DNA from: an uncultured Altererythrobacter sp.
GTDB taxonomy: Bacteria; Pseudomonadota; Alphaproteobacteria; Sphingomonadales; Sphingomonadaceae
Reading direction: 5' to 3'
Assembly (NCBI GenBank): GCA_947492235.1
Contig: CANLLZ010000001.1
Coordinates: 1,612,001 to 1,676,000 of the forward strand
DNA length: 64,000 nt
The position numbers and the translations under genes were made by a program. The notes beneath the pieces were generated by a model. That model was not told the origin of the DNA and did no database searches. It worked only from the letters and a program-made list of their open reading frames with translations. Of the stretch, positions 7,455-17,580 are shown piece after piece; the stretch's first letter is position 1, and every line of letters starts with the position of its first letter.

Positions 7455-9890
7455 ATGGTGCCACCCCACAGCCATCTGCCCCCATGCGAGAAACGCACCA
7501 GCCGCTTGTCGGGCCACGGGCTGGTGTCCGCCGGTCTTGCCGCAGGGCTCGCAGTCGCTCCGGTGACCGGCCTGTCAGCGCAAGAGGATGCGCAGCTGCC
7601 ACCCGCAGACGAACTGGCCCCGGCCGGGCAGGATGCCGTCACAATTGCCCGCCTCCAGCCGGAAGACCCCGCGGCTGACTTGCCGCCCGTGCCCGAAGGC
7701 GAAGTGGCGTTCGAGGCGGACCGGGTCAGCTACAATTCCAACAATGACAGCGTCACCGCCACCGGCAGTGTGGTGGTCCGCAATGGAGTGCGCACCGTCA
7801 CCGCCAGCGAGGTGGTGTGGAACCCCGATACCGGCGAAATCGTCGGGACGGGCGATGTCCTGCTGTCCGAAGGCGATCGCTCCGTGCGGGCCGACACGGT
7901 TATCTGGAACCGCAATACCGGCGCGATCACCGGCTCCGGCGATGTGCGCTTCGTTGATGAGGACGGCAACCAGCTCTACACCAGCCGGATAGAACTGACC
8001 GAGCAATTTCAGGCCGGGTCGATGGACGATCTGCTGCTGGCCCTGCGCGCCGGCGGGCGGCTTGCGGCCCGTTCCGGCGAGCGCGGGCAAGACGGATCGA
8101 TTGTGCTGAACCGCGCGGCCTATAGCGGCTGCGCGGTGGTCGATCCCGATGGCTGCGACCGCAGGCCCAGCTGGCGGATAACCGCAGACGAAGTGATCTA
8201 TTCCCCGCAGGATGACCGGATCCGGTTCTCCGGAGCGTATCTGGAACTCTTTGGCAGACGGCTTGTGCCCCTGCCCGGCCTTGCCGTGCGCACCGATGGC
8301 GGGCCTGTCAGCGGCTTTCTGGTGCCCGACCTGCGCATTTCGGAATCCAACGGGGTGGAGGTTTCGGGCAGCTACTACACTCGTCTCGCGCCCAATCGCG
8401 ATGCCACGCTGACGGGGTATCTGTTCACCGAAGCCCCGCCGATGATCAGCGGCCAGTACCGCCAGATGAACGAGCGCGGCGCGTTTCAGGTGACCGGATA
8501 CGGCACCTATAGCAGCCGCATTTCCGACTTCACCGGCGTGCCGACCAGCGAGAACGATCTGCGCGGCTATATCTATGCCAATGGCCGCGCCCAGTTCGAT
8601 GAAAACTGGAGCCTGACAGGCTCCATCCGCGCTGCCAGCGACCGTACCTTCCTGCGCCGCTATGACATCAGCCGCGACGACCGGCTGCGCAGTCTGGTTG
8701 AAGTCGAGCGGATCGACCGCGACAGCTATTTGCAGATCGCCGGTTACGCCACGCAAACGCTCATTCTAGGCCGCGATCAGGGACAGGTGCCCCTCGCCCT
8801 GCCGGCGATCGATTACCGTCGCCGCCTGAAGGACCCGGTGCTGGGCGGGCGGGTCGAATTACAGGCCAATTCGCTCGCCATCTTCCGCGATCAGGGGCAG
8901 GACACGCAGCGGGCCTTCGTGCGCGCGCAGTGGGATATGAGCCGCCTGACCAAGATGGGCCAGGTCGTGCGCCTGACCACGCTGGCGCGCGGCGATGTCT
9001 ATCACTCGGACGAGAATGCGCTCACCCCCTCGGTACTCTATCGCGGCGATCCGGGCTTTCAGGCCCGCGCCATCGGGCTGGCGGCGGTGGATGTGGAATG
9101 GCCGTTTGCAGGCGAGCTGCTGGGAGGAACACAGGTTCTGACCCCCCGCGTGCAAGTGGTTGCGAGCCCGGGCATCAAGAACCTCGCTGTCCCCAATGAG
9201 GATGCGCGCGCGATCGATCTTGAAGATTCCAACCTTTTCGCGCTCAACCGATTCCCCGGATATGACCGGATCGAAGACGGCGTGCGCATAACCTACGGGC
9301 TCGACTGGCAGCTCAACCGCCCGAACTGGCGCGTGAAAACCACGGTCGGCCAATCCTACCGGCTCGACAAGGACCGCGACATTCTGGTCGACGGGACCGG
9401 CCTGTCGGAGCGTCTGTCCGATGTGGTCGGGCGCACCGAGATAAGGTTCAAGGACTTCGTATCCTTCACCCACCGCTTCCGGCTGGACAAAGACAATCTG
9501 GCCGTGCGCCGGAACGAGGTCGACACCACTATCGGCACCCGCAAGACATATCTCGAGCTGGGCTATCTGCGGCTCAACCGCGACATCAGCGAATTCGGGC
9601 TGGAAGATCTGCAGGACCGCGAGGAACTGCGCGCCGCCGCGCGGGTCTCCTTCGCCAATTACTGGTCGGTCTTCGGATCGGGGATATTCAACCTGACCGA
9701 CCGGAATGAAGACCCGACCTTCATTTCCGACGGGTTTCAGCCGATCCGCACCCGGCTGGGCGTGGCGTATAATGACGATTGTCTGGAAATGGGCCTGACC
9801 TGGCGGCGCGACTTTATCGATCAGGGCGATGCAGAGCGCGGCAACACTTTCCAGATCTATTTCAACATCAGCAATCTCGGCTTCCGCTAA
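7455..9890 (+). CDS. lptD: LPS-assembly outer-membrane protein LptD
   Basis: LptD inserts lipopolysaccharide into the outer leaflet of the outer membrane as the last step of the Lpt pathway. The 811-residue product has a signal peptide (GLVSAGLAAGLAVAPVTGLSAQ). A jellyroll/OstA domain follows at about residues 75-185, with repeats such as VVRNGVRTVTASEVVWNPDTG, then a long beta barrel ending in the aromatic ISNLGFR. Cys residues occur in SGCAVVDPDGC and near the C-terminus (DDCLEM), consistent with the stabilising disulfides of LptD. The frame is open far upstream only as an antisense shadow of pepA; ATG 7455 is the first start that leaves the signal peptide near the N-terminus. It heads the lptD-surA-pdxA-rsmA block known from enterobacteria. 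Confidence 0.93.
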   Translation: MVPPHSHLPPCEKRTSRLSGHGLVSAGLAAGLAVAPVTGLSAQEDAQLPPADELAPAGQDAVTIARLQPEDPAADLPPVPEGEVAFEADRVSYNSNNDSVTATGSVVVRNGVRTVTASEVVWNPDTGEIVGTGDVLLSEGDRSVRADTVIWNRNTGAITGSGDVRFVDEDGNQLYTSRIELTEQFQAGSMDDLLLALRAGGRLAARSGERGQDGSIVLNRAAYSGCAVVDPDGCDRRPSWRITADEVIYSPQDDRIRFSGAYLELFGRRLVPLPGLAVRTDGGPVSGFLVPDLRISESNGVEVSGSYYTRLAPNRDATLTGYLFTEAPPMISGQYRQMNERGAFQVTGYGTYSSRISDFTGVPTSENDLRGYIYANGRAQFDENWSLTGSIRAASDRTFLRRYDISRDDRLRSLVEVERIDRDSYLQIAGYATQTLILGRDQGQVPLALPAIDYRRRLKDPVLGGRVELQANSLAIFRDQGQDTQRAFVRAQWDMSRLTKMGQVVRLTTLARGDVYHSDENALTPSVLYRGDPGFQARAIGLAAVDVEWPFAGELLGGTQVLTPRVQVVASPGIKNLAVPNEDARAIDLEDSNLFALNRFPGYDRIEDGVRITYGLDWQLNRPNWRVKTTVGQSYRLDKDRDILVDGTGLSERLSDVVGRTEIRFKDFVSFTHRFRLDKDNLAVRRNEVDTTIGTRKTYLELGYLRLNRDISEFGLEDLQDREELRAAARVSFANYWSVFGSGIFNLTDRNEDPTFISDGFQPIRTRLGVAYNDDCLEMGLTWRRDFIDQGDAERGNTFQIYFNISNLGFR

Positions 9891-10016
9891 CGCCCCCTTA
9901 CGAGCTATCCAAACGTGAATAGCCCCATCACAGCGATTGGCACGGCACGCGCCATCGGGTAACGGCATTGCAACGCTCAGATAAGGTTCAGCCGCTTTTC
10001 GCTAGGGGCAGACTTT

Positions 10017-11411
10017 ATGGACAGGCCCGCTGTGCGGGCAGCATTATTCGGACGATTTATGACCACGACCTTCGCCAATCTCCTTTCCGCAGTGGCCGTT
10101 GCCAGCCTTGCCGCGACCCCCGTTGCGCTTCAGGCCCAGGCATCGGCTGTCGCCCCCACTGCCAACCCGCTCGGCCTGCCCGAGACGGTGCAGTTGCTGG
10201 GCCAGACCAACCCCAACAATCGCCGGGCAACCGCACGGGTCAATGGCGATGTCATCACCGGAACCGATGTCGACCACCGCGTCGCACTGGTTACCGCTGC
10301 CAATGGCAATGCCTCGGCCCTGTCGGGCGACGCATTGCGCCAGCTGCAAATGCAGGTGCTGCGCAATCTGATCGACGAGACATTGCAGATACAGGCTGCC
10401 GAAGCGCAGGAAATGCCCATCACCCAAGGCGAGATCGACCGCCAGTACCAGCGAGTCGCCGCGCAAAACTTCGGCACCGAAATCAACAAGATGGATGAGT
10501 ATCTGACGGGCATCGGCTCGTCGGTGGCTTCGCTCAAGCGCCAGATCGAGGGCGAACTGGCCTGGTCGCGCCTGCTGCGCCGGAACGTCCAGCCCTTCAT
10601 CAATGTCTCCGAAGAAGAGGTCGAGGACATGATGACGCGGATGGAAGCATCGCGCGGCACGGCCGAATACCGTCTCGGCGAAATCTATCTCTCGGCAACC
10701 GATGAAACCGCCGCTGCTGTCGAGCAGAACGGCGTGCGGATCATGGAACAGCTGCGCGATGGCGGCAGCTTTGTTGCTTATGCCCGCCAGTTTTCCGAAG
10801 CCTCCACCGCTGCCGTCGGCGGCGATCTCGGCTTTGTTCGTCTGGGCCAATTGCCCCCGGCTCTGGCGACCGTGGCGCAGGAAATGCAACCCGGCCAGCT
10901 GGTCGGCCCGATCCGCGTTCCAGGCGGATTTTCGCTGCTCTATCTGATCGACAAGAAGCAGGTGCTGACCGCCGATCCGCGCGACGCCATTCTCAGCCTG
11001 AAACAGATCGCCATCGATTTTCCCGAAGGCGTCTCTCAAGACGCGGCCAATTCCCGCGTCACGGCGTTTGGCGAAATGGTCAATTCGATCCGTGGCTGCG
11101 GCGATGCAGAACGCGCCGCTGCGACGGTGAATGCCGATGTCGTGACCAACGACCAGATCCGTGTCCGTTCTCTGCCGGAAGCGCTGCAATCCACATTGCT
11201 GGAATTGCAGGTGGGCCAATCGACCCCGCCCTTCGGTTCGGTGGAAGATGGCGTGCGCGTGCTGCTGCTGTGCGGCCGTGACGATCCGGAATCGACCAGC
11301 GGGCCGAGCCGCGACGAGATGATGGCGCAGCTGACCGAAGACCGTGTCGGCAAGCGCGCCCAGCGTTTCCTGCGCGATCTGCGCAACGACGCTTACATCC
11401 AGTACAACTGA
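10017..11411 (+). CDS. surA: periplasmic peptidylprolyl isomerase / chaperone SurA
   Basis: SurA chaperones outer-membrane proteins, including LptD, through the periplasm. The 464-residue product has a signal peptide (FANLLSAVAVASLAATPVALQAQA), an N-terminal chaperone region that includes NGDVITGTDVDHRVAL, and a parvulin-type domain at about residues 218-320 (EYRLGEIYLSA to FSLLYLIDKK, including GGDLGFV). A second, degenerate parvulin region follows. The start at 10017 has AGGGG 8 bases upstream; an alternative ATG at 10059 would give a tidier signal peptide but has a poorer ribosome site. It lies 126 bases after lptD, its client. Confidence 0.92.
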   Translation: MDRPAVRAALFGRFMTTTFANLLSAVAVASLAATPVALQAQASAVAPTANPLGLPETVQLLGQTNPNNRRATARVNGDVITGTDVDHRVALVTAANGNASALSGDALRQLQMQVLRNLIDETLQIQAAEAQEMPITQGEIDRQYQRVAAQNFGTEINKMDEYLTGIGSSVASLKRQIEGELAWSRLLRRNVQPFINVSEEEVEDMMTRMEASRGTAEYRLGEIYLSATDETAAAVEQNGVRIMEQLRDGGSFVAYARQFSEASTAAVGGDLGFVRLGQLPPALATVAQEMQPGQLVGPIRVPGGFSLLYLIDKKQVLTADPRDAILSLKQIAIDFPEGVSQDAANSRVTAFGEMVNSIRGCGDAERAAATVNADVVTNDQIRVRSLPEALQSTLLELQVGQSTPPFGSVEDGVRVLLLCGRDDPESTSGPSRDEMMAQLTEDRVGKRAQRFLRDLRNDAYIQYN

Positions 11412-11435
11412 GCCGCTGGCGGGCGCTAACCGGAC

Positions 11436-12437
11436 ATGGTGGCCCCGCTCGTGCTTTCGATAGGCGATCCCGCCGGAATCGGGCCGGAGCTGGCCGTGCT
11501 GGCATGGCATGCGCGCGAGCGCGAGAGCCTGCCAGCCTTCTACGCAGTGCACGGCGCCGGCGTATTGGAGGCTGCTGCCGAGAGGCTGGGCCTGCCACTC
11601 GAACTGGCAGCGATTGGCTCTGCGGACGAAGCGGCACAGGCATTTGCAACCGCGCTGCCGGTGATGGGCACAGAAAACGCGGCCTATGCACCGGGCGAAC
11701 CGGAGCCCGAAGGCGCCAGACTGGCGCTTGCCTCACTGACCGACGCCACCGACGCGGCATTTCGCAGCGAGGCGTCGGGTGTGGTCACTCTGCCGATTGC
11801 GAAGGGGCTGCTGGCCGATATCGGCTTTGCTTTTCCGGGCCAGACCGAATTTCTCGCCGCCGCCTGCGGGCTGGAACCCGGCGCATCCGTGATGATGCTG
11901 GCCGGGCCCTCGCTCAAGGCCGTGCCGCTGACCGTGCATTGCGCTCTGGCCGATGTTCCTTCCCTGCTAAGCACCGAGCTGATCGTGCGGCGCGGGCAGA
12001 CCGTGGCGCAGGCTTTGCAGCGCGATTACGGCATCACCGCCCCGCGCATCGCGGTCACTGCACTGAACCCGCATGCCAGCGAAAACGGCGCATTCGGCGA
12101 TGAAGAAGCGCACATCATCGAGCCCGCCATCGCGCAGCTGCGCAGCGACGGGATCGACGCGACCGGCCCGCATCCCGCCGACGCGCTGTTCGCCCCCCGC
12201 ACCCGCGCCAGCTTCGATGCGGCGCTATGCATGTATCACGATCAGGCGCTGATCCCGGTAAAGGCGCTCGATTTCGATTCCGGCGTCAATGTCACGCTGG
12301 GCCTGCCGATTGTCCGCACCAGCCCCGATCACGGCACCGCCTTCGATATCGCAGGCACCGGACGCGCCGATCCGGGCGCTACCATCGCCGCGATCCGCAT
12401 GGCCGGCGAAATTGCCGCGCGGCGGGCGAAAGGTTGA
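11436..12437 (+). CDS. pdxA: 4-hydroxythreonine-4-phosphate dehydrogenase
   Basis: PdxA oxidises 4-phosphohydroxythreonine with NAD for pyridoxal phosphate synthesis. The 333-residue protein starts LVLSIGDPAGIGPELAV, the family N-terminal motif. It contains TALNPHASENGAFGDEE (metal and substrate region) and MYHDQALIPVKAL, where His is a metal ligand. IVRTSPDHGTAFDIAGTG closes the active site. It begins 24 bases after surA and is followed by a REP pair and rsmA, reproducing the surA-pdxA-ksgA order of enterobacteria. Confidence 0.95.
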   Translation: MVAPLVLSIGDPAGIGPELAVLAWHARERESLPAFYAVHGAGVLEAAAERLGLPLELAAIGSADEAAQAFATALPVMGTENAAYAPGEPEPEGARLALASLTDATDAAFRSEASGVVTLPIAKGLLADIGFAFPGQTEFLAAACGLEPGASVMMLAGPSLKAVPLTVHCALADVPSLLSTELIVRRGQTVAQALQRDYGITAPRIAVTALNPHASENGAFGDEEAHIIEPAIAQLRSDGIDATGPHPADALFAPRTRASFDAALCMYHDQALIPVKALDFDSGVNVTLGLPIVRTSPDHGTAFDIAGTGRADPGATIAAIRMAGEIAARRAKG

Positions 12438-12451
12438 TGGAAGAAAGAAAT

Positions 12452-12543
12452 CCGTTCGCCCTGAGCTTGTCGAGGGGCCGCTTTTTCTTCTAGCGCTGCG
12501 CCAGAAACGAAGGACAATCCTTCGACAAGCTCAGGATGAGCGG
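12452..12543. repeat. REP pair, inverted arms, overlapping the rsmA start
   Basis: The left arm (12452-12476, core CGCCCTGAGCTTGTCGA) and right arm (12520-12543, core TTCGACAAGCTCAGG) are inverted copies of the REP sequence seen also at 18.6 and 24.1 kb. The right arm ends ATGAGCGG, and the ATG at 12536 in it is the rsmA start codon. The arms could pair into a long hairpin in the pdxA-rsmA mRNA. Confidence 0.88.
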
Positions 12544-13366
12544 TTTGGTAGATTTACCCCCCCTTCGCGACGTCATCGCCCGCCATGGCCTGTCCGCGTC
12601 CAAGGCGCTGGGGCAGAACTTCCTGTTCGATGCGCAATTGCTGGACCGGATCGCCGCCATACCCGGCGATTTGCAAGGCAAGGCCGTGCTCGAGATCGGC
12701 CCCGGTCCCGGTGGGTTGACCCGCGCCTTGCTGAAAGCCGGCGCGAGGGTGACGGCCATCGAGATGGACACGCGCTGCCTCCCCGCTCTGGCGGAGCTGG
12801 AGGAAGCCTTTCCCGGCCAGCTGACCGTGATCGAAGGCGATGCGATGAAGATCGACCACGGCGAGCTGATGGGCGGCGAGCCCTTCGCCGTGGTGGCCAA
12901 CCTGCCCTACAATGTCGGCACAGCGCTCTTCGTCAAATGGCTCGGCGGTGAAGACTGGCCACCCCAATGGACCTCGCTCACCCTGATGTTCCAGCAAGAG
13001 GTGGCCCAGCGGATCGTCTCCCGGCCCGGCACCTCTGCCTATGGACGGCTCGCCGTTCTGGCCCAGTGGCGCAGCGCGGCGAGCCTCGCCATGAAGGTCC
13101 ACCGCAGCGCCTTCACGCCGCCGCCCAAGGTGATGAGCGCTATTGTCCATGTGACACCGGACATTATGCCCGCAGGCGTATCGGCCAAGATGCTGGAGCA
13201 AATCACCGCCGCCGCCTTCGGCCAGCGCCGCAAGATGCTCCGCCAGAGCCTGAAATCGGTGCCCGGCGCAGTTGCGGCCCTCGCCACCATCGGAGTGGAC
13301 GAAACCCGCCGCGCGGAAACGCTGGGTGTGAGTGATTTCGTCGCGCTGGCACGGGCGCTGGGCTGA
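12536..13366 (+). CDS. rsmA: 16S rRNA dimethyladenosine transferase
   Basis: RsmA (KsgA) dimethylates two adjacent adenosines near the 3' end of 16S rRNA, a late check on small-subunit assembly. The 276-residue protein has GQNFLFD at the N-terminus, the SAM-binding loop [14 protein letters not shown], the acidic IEMD, and the catalytic NLPYN motif. RQSLKS lies in the C-terminal domain. The ATG used here sits inside a REP arm, so the first residues MSG come from repeat DNA; no strong Shine-Dalgarno sequence is visible. In-frame TTG at 12545 is an alternative start. A terminator follows the gene. Confidence 0.94.
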   Translation: MSGLVDLPPLRDVIARHGLSASKALGQNFLFDAQLLDRIAAIPGDLQGKAVLEIGPGPGGLTRALLKAGARVTAIEMDTRCLPALAELEEAFPGQLTVIEGDAMKIDHGELMGGEPFAVVANLPYNVGTALFVKWLGGEDWPPQWTSLTLMFQQEVAQRIVSRPGTSAYGRLAVLAQWRSAASLAMKVHRSAFTPPPKVMSAIVHVTPDIMPAGVSAKMLEQITAAAFGQRRKMLRQSLKSVPGAVAALATIGVDETRRAETLGVSDFVALARALG

Positions 13367-13392
13367 CCTGGCCAAACGATCCTTAGGGTACG

Positions 13393-13434
13393 AAAAAAGG
13401 GGCCGGTCCAATGGTCAGCGGACCGGCCCTTTAT
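13393..13434 (+). terminator. intrinsic terminator after rsmA
   Basis: GGGCCGGTCC (13400-13409) and GGACCGGCCC (13420-13429) form a perfect 10-bp stem with a 10-base loop, followed by TTTATA and preceded by a run of A. It ends the lptD-surA-pdxA-rsmA block and may also work in reverse. Confidence 0.88.
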
Positions 13435-13570
13435 AGGTGCCCGCCAGCGAATCTGGCAGGTGGGATCGCACAGAGAGGTCGGCGGAGCGAATGATCGGGT
13501 TCATTCTTCCGCAAACATTCTTTGTAATCGTTCCGGCTCTTCCGATGGTCAGGGGATGCGGGGGCAAGAC

Positions 13571-14083
13571 ATGTTCGGATTGTTTGAGCGCAAGCGCGCC
13601 CCTCACGAACCGCTGCGTATCGCGGCAGAGGTCGAAATCGCGAAGCCTTGTTCCGAGGTCTACGCGCTGCTCGACTTCGCGGATGAGCGCAATGCCAAGC
13701 GGGCGTTAGGCTATGATGTCACATCAATCGGCGACAATCGCTGGCAAATGGTCATGACAAACCTGCCCGACTTCATCTTCCTGTTCGACGTGACCGAAGC
13801 CGTCCCCGGCAGGCAGTACACGTTCGATTGCATGGTCGAACCAGCCCTGCCGAACATGGTCCATTCGAGCGAGACCTATACGCTTGAGCGATCGGGCGCG
13901 GATCACTGCATGCTCACGCTGCTCAACACGGTCGAACTCAGGCCGGGCATGAAGAAGGCGGAGCGCGAGCAGGAAGTCACAATGCTGGCCGCCTCTACGC
14001 AGAGCGCCGTTCTGAAACTCAAGCTGCAGGCCGAACATGGCGCTGCTGCGACCAAGGCGATCGAGAACAATACGCTGCTTTAG
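13571..14083 (+). CDS. SRPBCC-family protein
   Basis: A 170-residue cytosolic protein. IAAEVEIAKPCSEVYALLDFADERN at the N-terminus is the typical first strand and helix of the SRPBCC/START-like ligand-binding fold. Regularly spaced strands (RWQMVMTNLP, YTFDCMVEPALPNMVHSSETYTLE, CMLTLLNTVEL) follow, then a long C-terminal helix. The ATG at 13571 is preferred because GGGGG lies 7 bases upstream and the fold begins directly after it, although the frame is open back to 13460. The ligand is unknown. It stands alone between the rsmA terminator and glcB, which is convergent. Confidence 0.78.
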   Translation: MFGLFERKRAPHEPLRIAAEVEIAKPCSEVYALLDFADERNAKRALGYDVTSIGDNRWQMVMTNLPDFIFLFDVTEAVPGRQYTFDCMVEPALPNMVHSSETYTLERSGADHCMLTLLNTVELRPGMKKAEREQEVTMLAASTQSAVLKLKLQAEHGAAATKAIENNTLL

Positions 14084-14118
14084 CCGCCGTCGAGGCTTCC
14101 AGCATCAGCCCGCTGTTT

Positions 14119-16218
14119 TCAGCCTGCCTTCTTTTCCAGACGCCATTGGTGCAGCAGCGGCTCGGTGTAGCCGCTGGGTTGCTCCACGCCCTTGAATACC
14201 AGATCGCAGGCCGCCTTGAACGCGACGCCGTCCCAATTGCCGGTCATCGGCTCGTAAGTCGGATCACCGGCGTTTTGCTCGTCCACCTTGGCAGCCATGC
14301 GTTTGAGGCTGTCCATCACCTGTTCCTCGCTCGCCACGCCGTGGAGCAGCCAGTTGGCCATGTGCTGCGAACTGATCCGCAAGGTCGCGCGGTCTTCCAT
14401 CAGGCCGACATCGTTGATGTCCGGCACTTTGGAGCAGCCCACGCCCGCATCGATCCAGCGCACGACATAGCCGAGCAGGCCCTGCGCGTTGTTGTCCAGT
14501 TCCTCGCGCACCTCGTCTTCGGACCAGTTGGTGCCTTCTGCCAGAGGTATGGTGAGGAGGTCGGACAGGCTGGCGATGTCGCCCAGCCCTTTCTGAATTT
14601 CGAACACGTCTTCACGGTGATAATGGATCGCGTGGAGCGTTGCGGCAGTGGGTGACGGCACCCATGCGGTGTTCGCCCCGGCGCGCAGATGGCCGATCTT
14701 CTCTTCCATCATCTGGCCCATCAGATCGGGCGCGGCCCACATGCCCTTGCCGATCTGCGCGCGGCCCGACAGGCCGTGCTTCAGCCCAATCCCGACATTG
14801 CGCGCCTCATACGCCTTCAGCCACGCACTGCCCTTCATCGCGCCTTTGCGCATCATCGGGCCAGCCTGCATCGAGGTGTGAATTTCGTCGCCCGTCCGGT
14901 CGAGGAAACCGGTGTTGATGAACACGATCCGGTCGCGAACGGCATGGATGCACGCCGCCAGATTGGCAGAAGTGCGCCGTTCCTCGTCCATCACGCCGAC
15001 CTTGATCGTGTGCCGCTCCAGACCCAGCAAATTCTCGACCGCATCGAACAGATCATTGGTGAAGGCGCATTCTTCCGGCCCATGCATCTTGGGCTTCACG
15101 ATGTAGATATTGCCGACCTTGCTGTTGCCGTATTTGGTCAGGCCGCGCACGTCCTGCGCGCTGATGGCGCTGGTCAGCACCGCGTCCATGATGCCCTCGG
15201 GAATCTCGCTTCCATCTTCCAGCTGGATTGCCGGATTGGTCATCAGGTGGCCGACATTGCGCACGAACAGCAGGCTGCGACCGGGAAGCGAATGCTCCGC
15301 CCCATCAGTGCCGGTGTAGCTCTTATCCCCATTCAGAGCGCGGGTGAGCGTCTTGCCGCCCTTGTCGAAGCTTTCCTGCAGATCGCCCCGGATCACGCCC
15401 AGCCAATTGGTGTAGGCGAGCAGCTTGTCCTCTGCATCCACCGCCGCAACCGAATCCTCGCAATCGGCAATGGTGGTGAGCGCGGATTCCAGCACCACAT
15501 CGCTGATGCCGCTGGGATCGGTCTTGCCGATCGGGCTGTCGGGATCGAACTGCACTTCGATATGCAGGCCGTTGCTCTTGAACAGGCGGCCCTTCGCGGT
15601 CTGGCCGACATACTGGCTATCGTCCTTCAGCGGGATGCCGCCGCTGGGATCGCCTAGCGCAGCCCAAGTGCCGCTTGCGAGAGGAACCGCTTCGTCCAGA
15701 AACGCCTTTGCCGCCGCGATCACCGCCGCGCCGCGTTCCTCGTCGTATCCGCCCGGCCGCGCGGGCGGCGCGGCCAGCGCATCGGTGCCGTAAAACGCAT
15801 CATACAGGCTGCCCCAGCGCGCATTGGCAGCGTTCAGCAGGAAACGCGCATTGAGGATCGGCACCACCAGCTGCGGCCCGGCCATGGTGGCAATCTCGGG
15901 ATCGACCTTGTCCGTGCCGATGGTGAAATCGCCCGGTTCGGGGACGAGATAGCCGATCTCTTCCAGAAATGTGGTGTAGGCGCCAGCATCATGCGGCTGG
16001 CCCCGGCGCTCTTTATGCCACGCGTCGATCTGCGATTGCAGGTCCTCGCGTTTGGCCAGCAGCGCGGCATTCACCGGCGCGTATTTATGCACCAAGTCGG
16101 AGAACCCCTGCCAGAACGCATCGGCGTCCATCTCCAGCGGCGGCAGCACTTCACTTTCGATGAAACCGGCCAGTGCGGGATCCACCTTCAGGCGGGCTTT
16201 GGGCGTAAATTGGGGCAT
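14119..16218 (-). CDS. glcB: malate synthase G
   Basis: GlcB condenses glyoxylate with acetyl-CoA to malate, the second step of the glyoxylate bypass. The 699-residue length is typical of the monomeric G isoform. [18 protein letters not shown] contains the catalytic region, [21 protein letters not shown] the acidic metal ligands, and [19 protein letters not shown] the family block. The C-terminal plug domain ends [15 protein letters not shown]. The ATG at 16218 is close to the gene's 5' limit, and no isocitrate lyase is present in the window. The gene faces the SRPBCC gene and diverges from the M20 hydrolase. Confidence 0.96.
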   Translation of the reverse strand: MPQFTPKARLKVDPALAGFIESEVLPPLEMDADAFWQGFSDLVHKYAPVNAALLAKREDLQSQIDAWHKERRGQPHDAGAYTTFLEEIGYLVPEPGDFTIGTDKVDPEIATMAGPQLVVPILNARFLLNAANARWGSLYDAFYGTDALAAPPARPGGYDEERGAAVIAAAKAFLDEAVPLASGTWAALGDPSGGIPLKDDSQYVGQTAKGRLFKSNGLHIEVQFDPDSPIGKTDPSGISDVVLESALTTIADCEDSVAAVDAEDKLLAYTNWLGVIRGDLQESFDKGGKTLTRALNGDKSYTGTDGAEHSLPGRSLLFVRNVGHLMTNPAIQLEDGSEIPEGIMDAVLTSAISAQDVRGLTKYGNSKVGNIYIVKPKMHGPEECAFTNDLFDAVENLLGLERHTIKVGVMDEERRTSANLAACIHAVRDRIVFINTGFLDRTGDEIHTSMQAGPMMRKGAMKGSAWLKAYEARNVGIGLKHGLSGRAQIGKGMWAAPDLMGQMMEEKIGHLRAGANTAWVPSPTAATLHAIHYHREDVFEIQKGLGDIASLSDLLTIPLAEGTNWSEDEVREELDNNAQGLLGYVVRWIDAGVGCSKVPDINDVGLMEDRATLRISSQHMANWLLHGVASEEQVMDSLKRMAAKVDEQNAGDPTYEPMTGNWDGVAFKAACDLVFKGVEQPSGYTEPLLHQWRLEKKAG

Positions 16219-16368
16219 GATTCCTCGCTCAGAATAAAAGCATTTGAAGATGTCTGGGGAGGACGGATGCGCCTATGCGATATGGCAGCGGCGTTTGCAA
16301 CGCCCGGCAGGGGGCCGAATGCGCCAAGCGGGTTGGACAGGTGCCGCCTGCACGCTAAGCGGTTTGAT

Positions 16369-17580
16369 ATGAAACCAATCGAAGGCCCTCTCAACCGCGT
16401 CGCACAGTCCGTCGATGGCGCGCAAATGCTTGCCCAGGTAGAGCGGTGGGCGGGAATCAATTCCGGCACCGGCAATCTGGACGGATTGCGCGAAGTGGCT
16501 GGCGAATTGTCCGATGCCTTTGCCGCCCTGCCCGGCGAGATCACGCTGGAGGAGCCTGCCCCTGTAACCCAGGTCAATGCCGGCGGGCAGGAAGTCGAAG
16601 TCGAATACGGCAAGCATCTGGTCTGCTCTGTGCGCCCGGAAGCCGAACGCCGTTTCATTCTCACCGGCCATATGGACACCGTCTTTCCCGCCAATCACCC
16701 GTTCCAGTCGCTGACATGGCTGGATGACGAGGTTCTGAACGGTCCCGGCACCGCCGATATGAAGGGCGGCATCGCCGTCATGCTCCATGCCCTGAAAGCG
16801 CTCGAGGGGCTCTCGGCCTGGGAGAAGGTCGGTTATGACGTGATGATCAATGCCGATGAGGAAACCGGTTCGCTCTCCTCTGCCCCGCTGATCGAGCGGC
16901 TGGCCAAGGGCAAATACGCCGCGCTGACCTACGAACCCGCCGCCACTCCCGAAGGCACGCTCGCCCATGCGCGCGGCGGCAGCGGGAATTATTCGCTCAC
17001 CGTCAAAGGCAAATCCGCCCATGCCGGGCGCAACCCGCGCGAAGGGCGCAATGCCATTGTCGCCGCCGCCACACTGGCCGTGCGTCTGAAGGAATTGCAG
17101 CGCGATGATATCAGCGTGAACCCGGCTAGAATCGAAGGCGGGGCCGCCAATAATGTGGTGCCCGATCACGCGGTCCTGCGCTTCAATATCCGCCCGAAAG
17201 AACCCGCCGCCGCAGATTGGTTCGCGAGTGAAATGAATGCCTTACTGGGCGAGGTTCGGCAGGCTCACGAAGTCGACATCCACGTCCATGGCGGCATCAC
17301 CCGCCCGCCCAAGCCGGTGGACCGCCGCGCGCAGAAACTGTTCGATATCGTGCGCGAATGCGGTGCCCAGCTGGGTCAGGACATCGACTGGCAATCCACC
17401 GGCGGTGTGTGTGATGGCAACAACATCGCCGCCACCGGCGTCCCCGTGGTGGACACGATGGGCGTGCGCGGCGGCAAGATCCACAGCCCCGACGAATTCA
17501 TGATCGCCCCCTCGCTGGTCGAGCGGGCGCAGCTTTCCACCCTTGTCCTCCATCGCCTCGCCACAGGAGATGCGCTTTGA
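16369..17580 (+). CDS. M20-family metallohydrolase, first gene of an arginine-catabolic unit
   Basis: A 403-residue M20 peptidase-family enzyme (DapE/ArgE/CPG2 type, two Zn). LTGHMDTVFP carries His and Asp ligands, NGPGTADMKGG the bridging Asp, NADEETGS the catalytic Glu pair, and IHSPDE the last His ligand. The dimerisation lid is at about residues 205-315. Its stop codon overlaps the TTG start of astA, so both are coupled. Members of this family remove N-succinyl or N-acetyl groups, so it could replace the usual AstE desuccinylase; that is inference from context. The ATG at 16369 is chosen as the first start that leaves a normal family N-terminus. Confidence 0.85.
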   Translation: MKPIEGPLNRVAQSVDGAQMLAQVERWAGINSGTGNLDGLREVAGELSDAFAALPGEITLEEPAPVTQVNAGGQEVEVEYGKHLVCSVRPEAERRFILTGHMDTVFPANHPFQSLTWLDDEVLNGPGTADMKGGIAVMLHALKALEGLSAWEKVGYDVMINADEETGSLSSAPLIERLAKGKYAALTYEPAATPEGTLAHARGGSGNYSLTVKGKSAHAGRNPREGRNAIVAAATLAVRLKELQRDDISVNPARIEGGAANNVVPDHAVLRFNIRPKEPAAADWFASEMNALLGEVRQAHEVDIHVHGGITRPPKPVDRRAQKLFDIVRECGAQLGQDIDWQSTGGVCDGNNIAATGVPVVDTMGVRGGKIHSPDEFMIAPSLVERAQLSTLVLHRLATGDAL

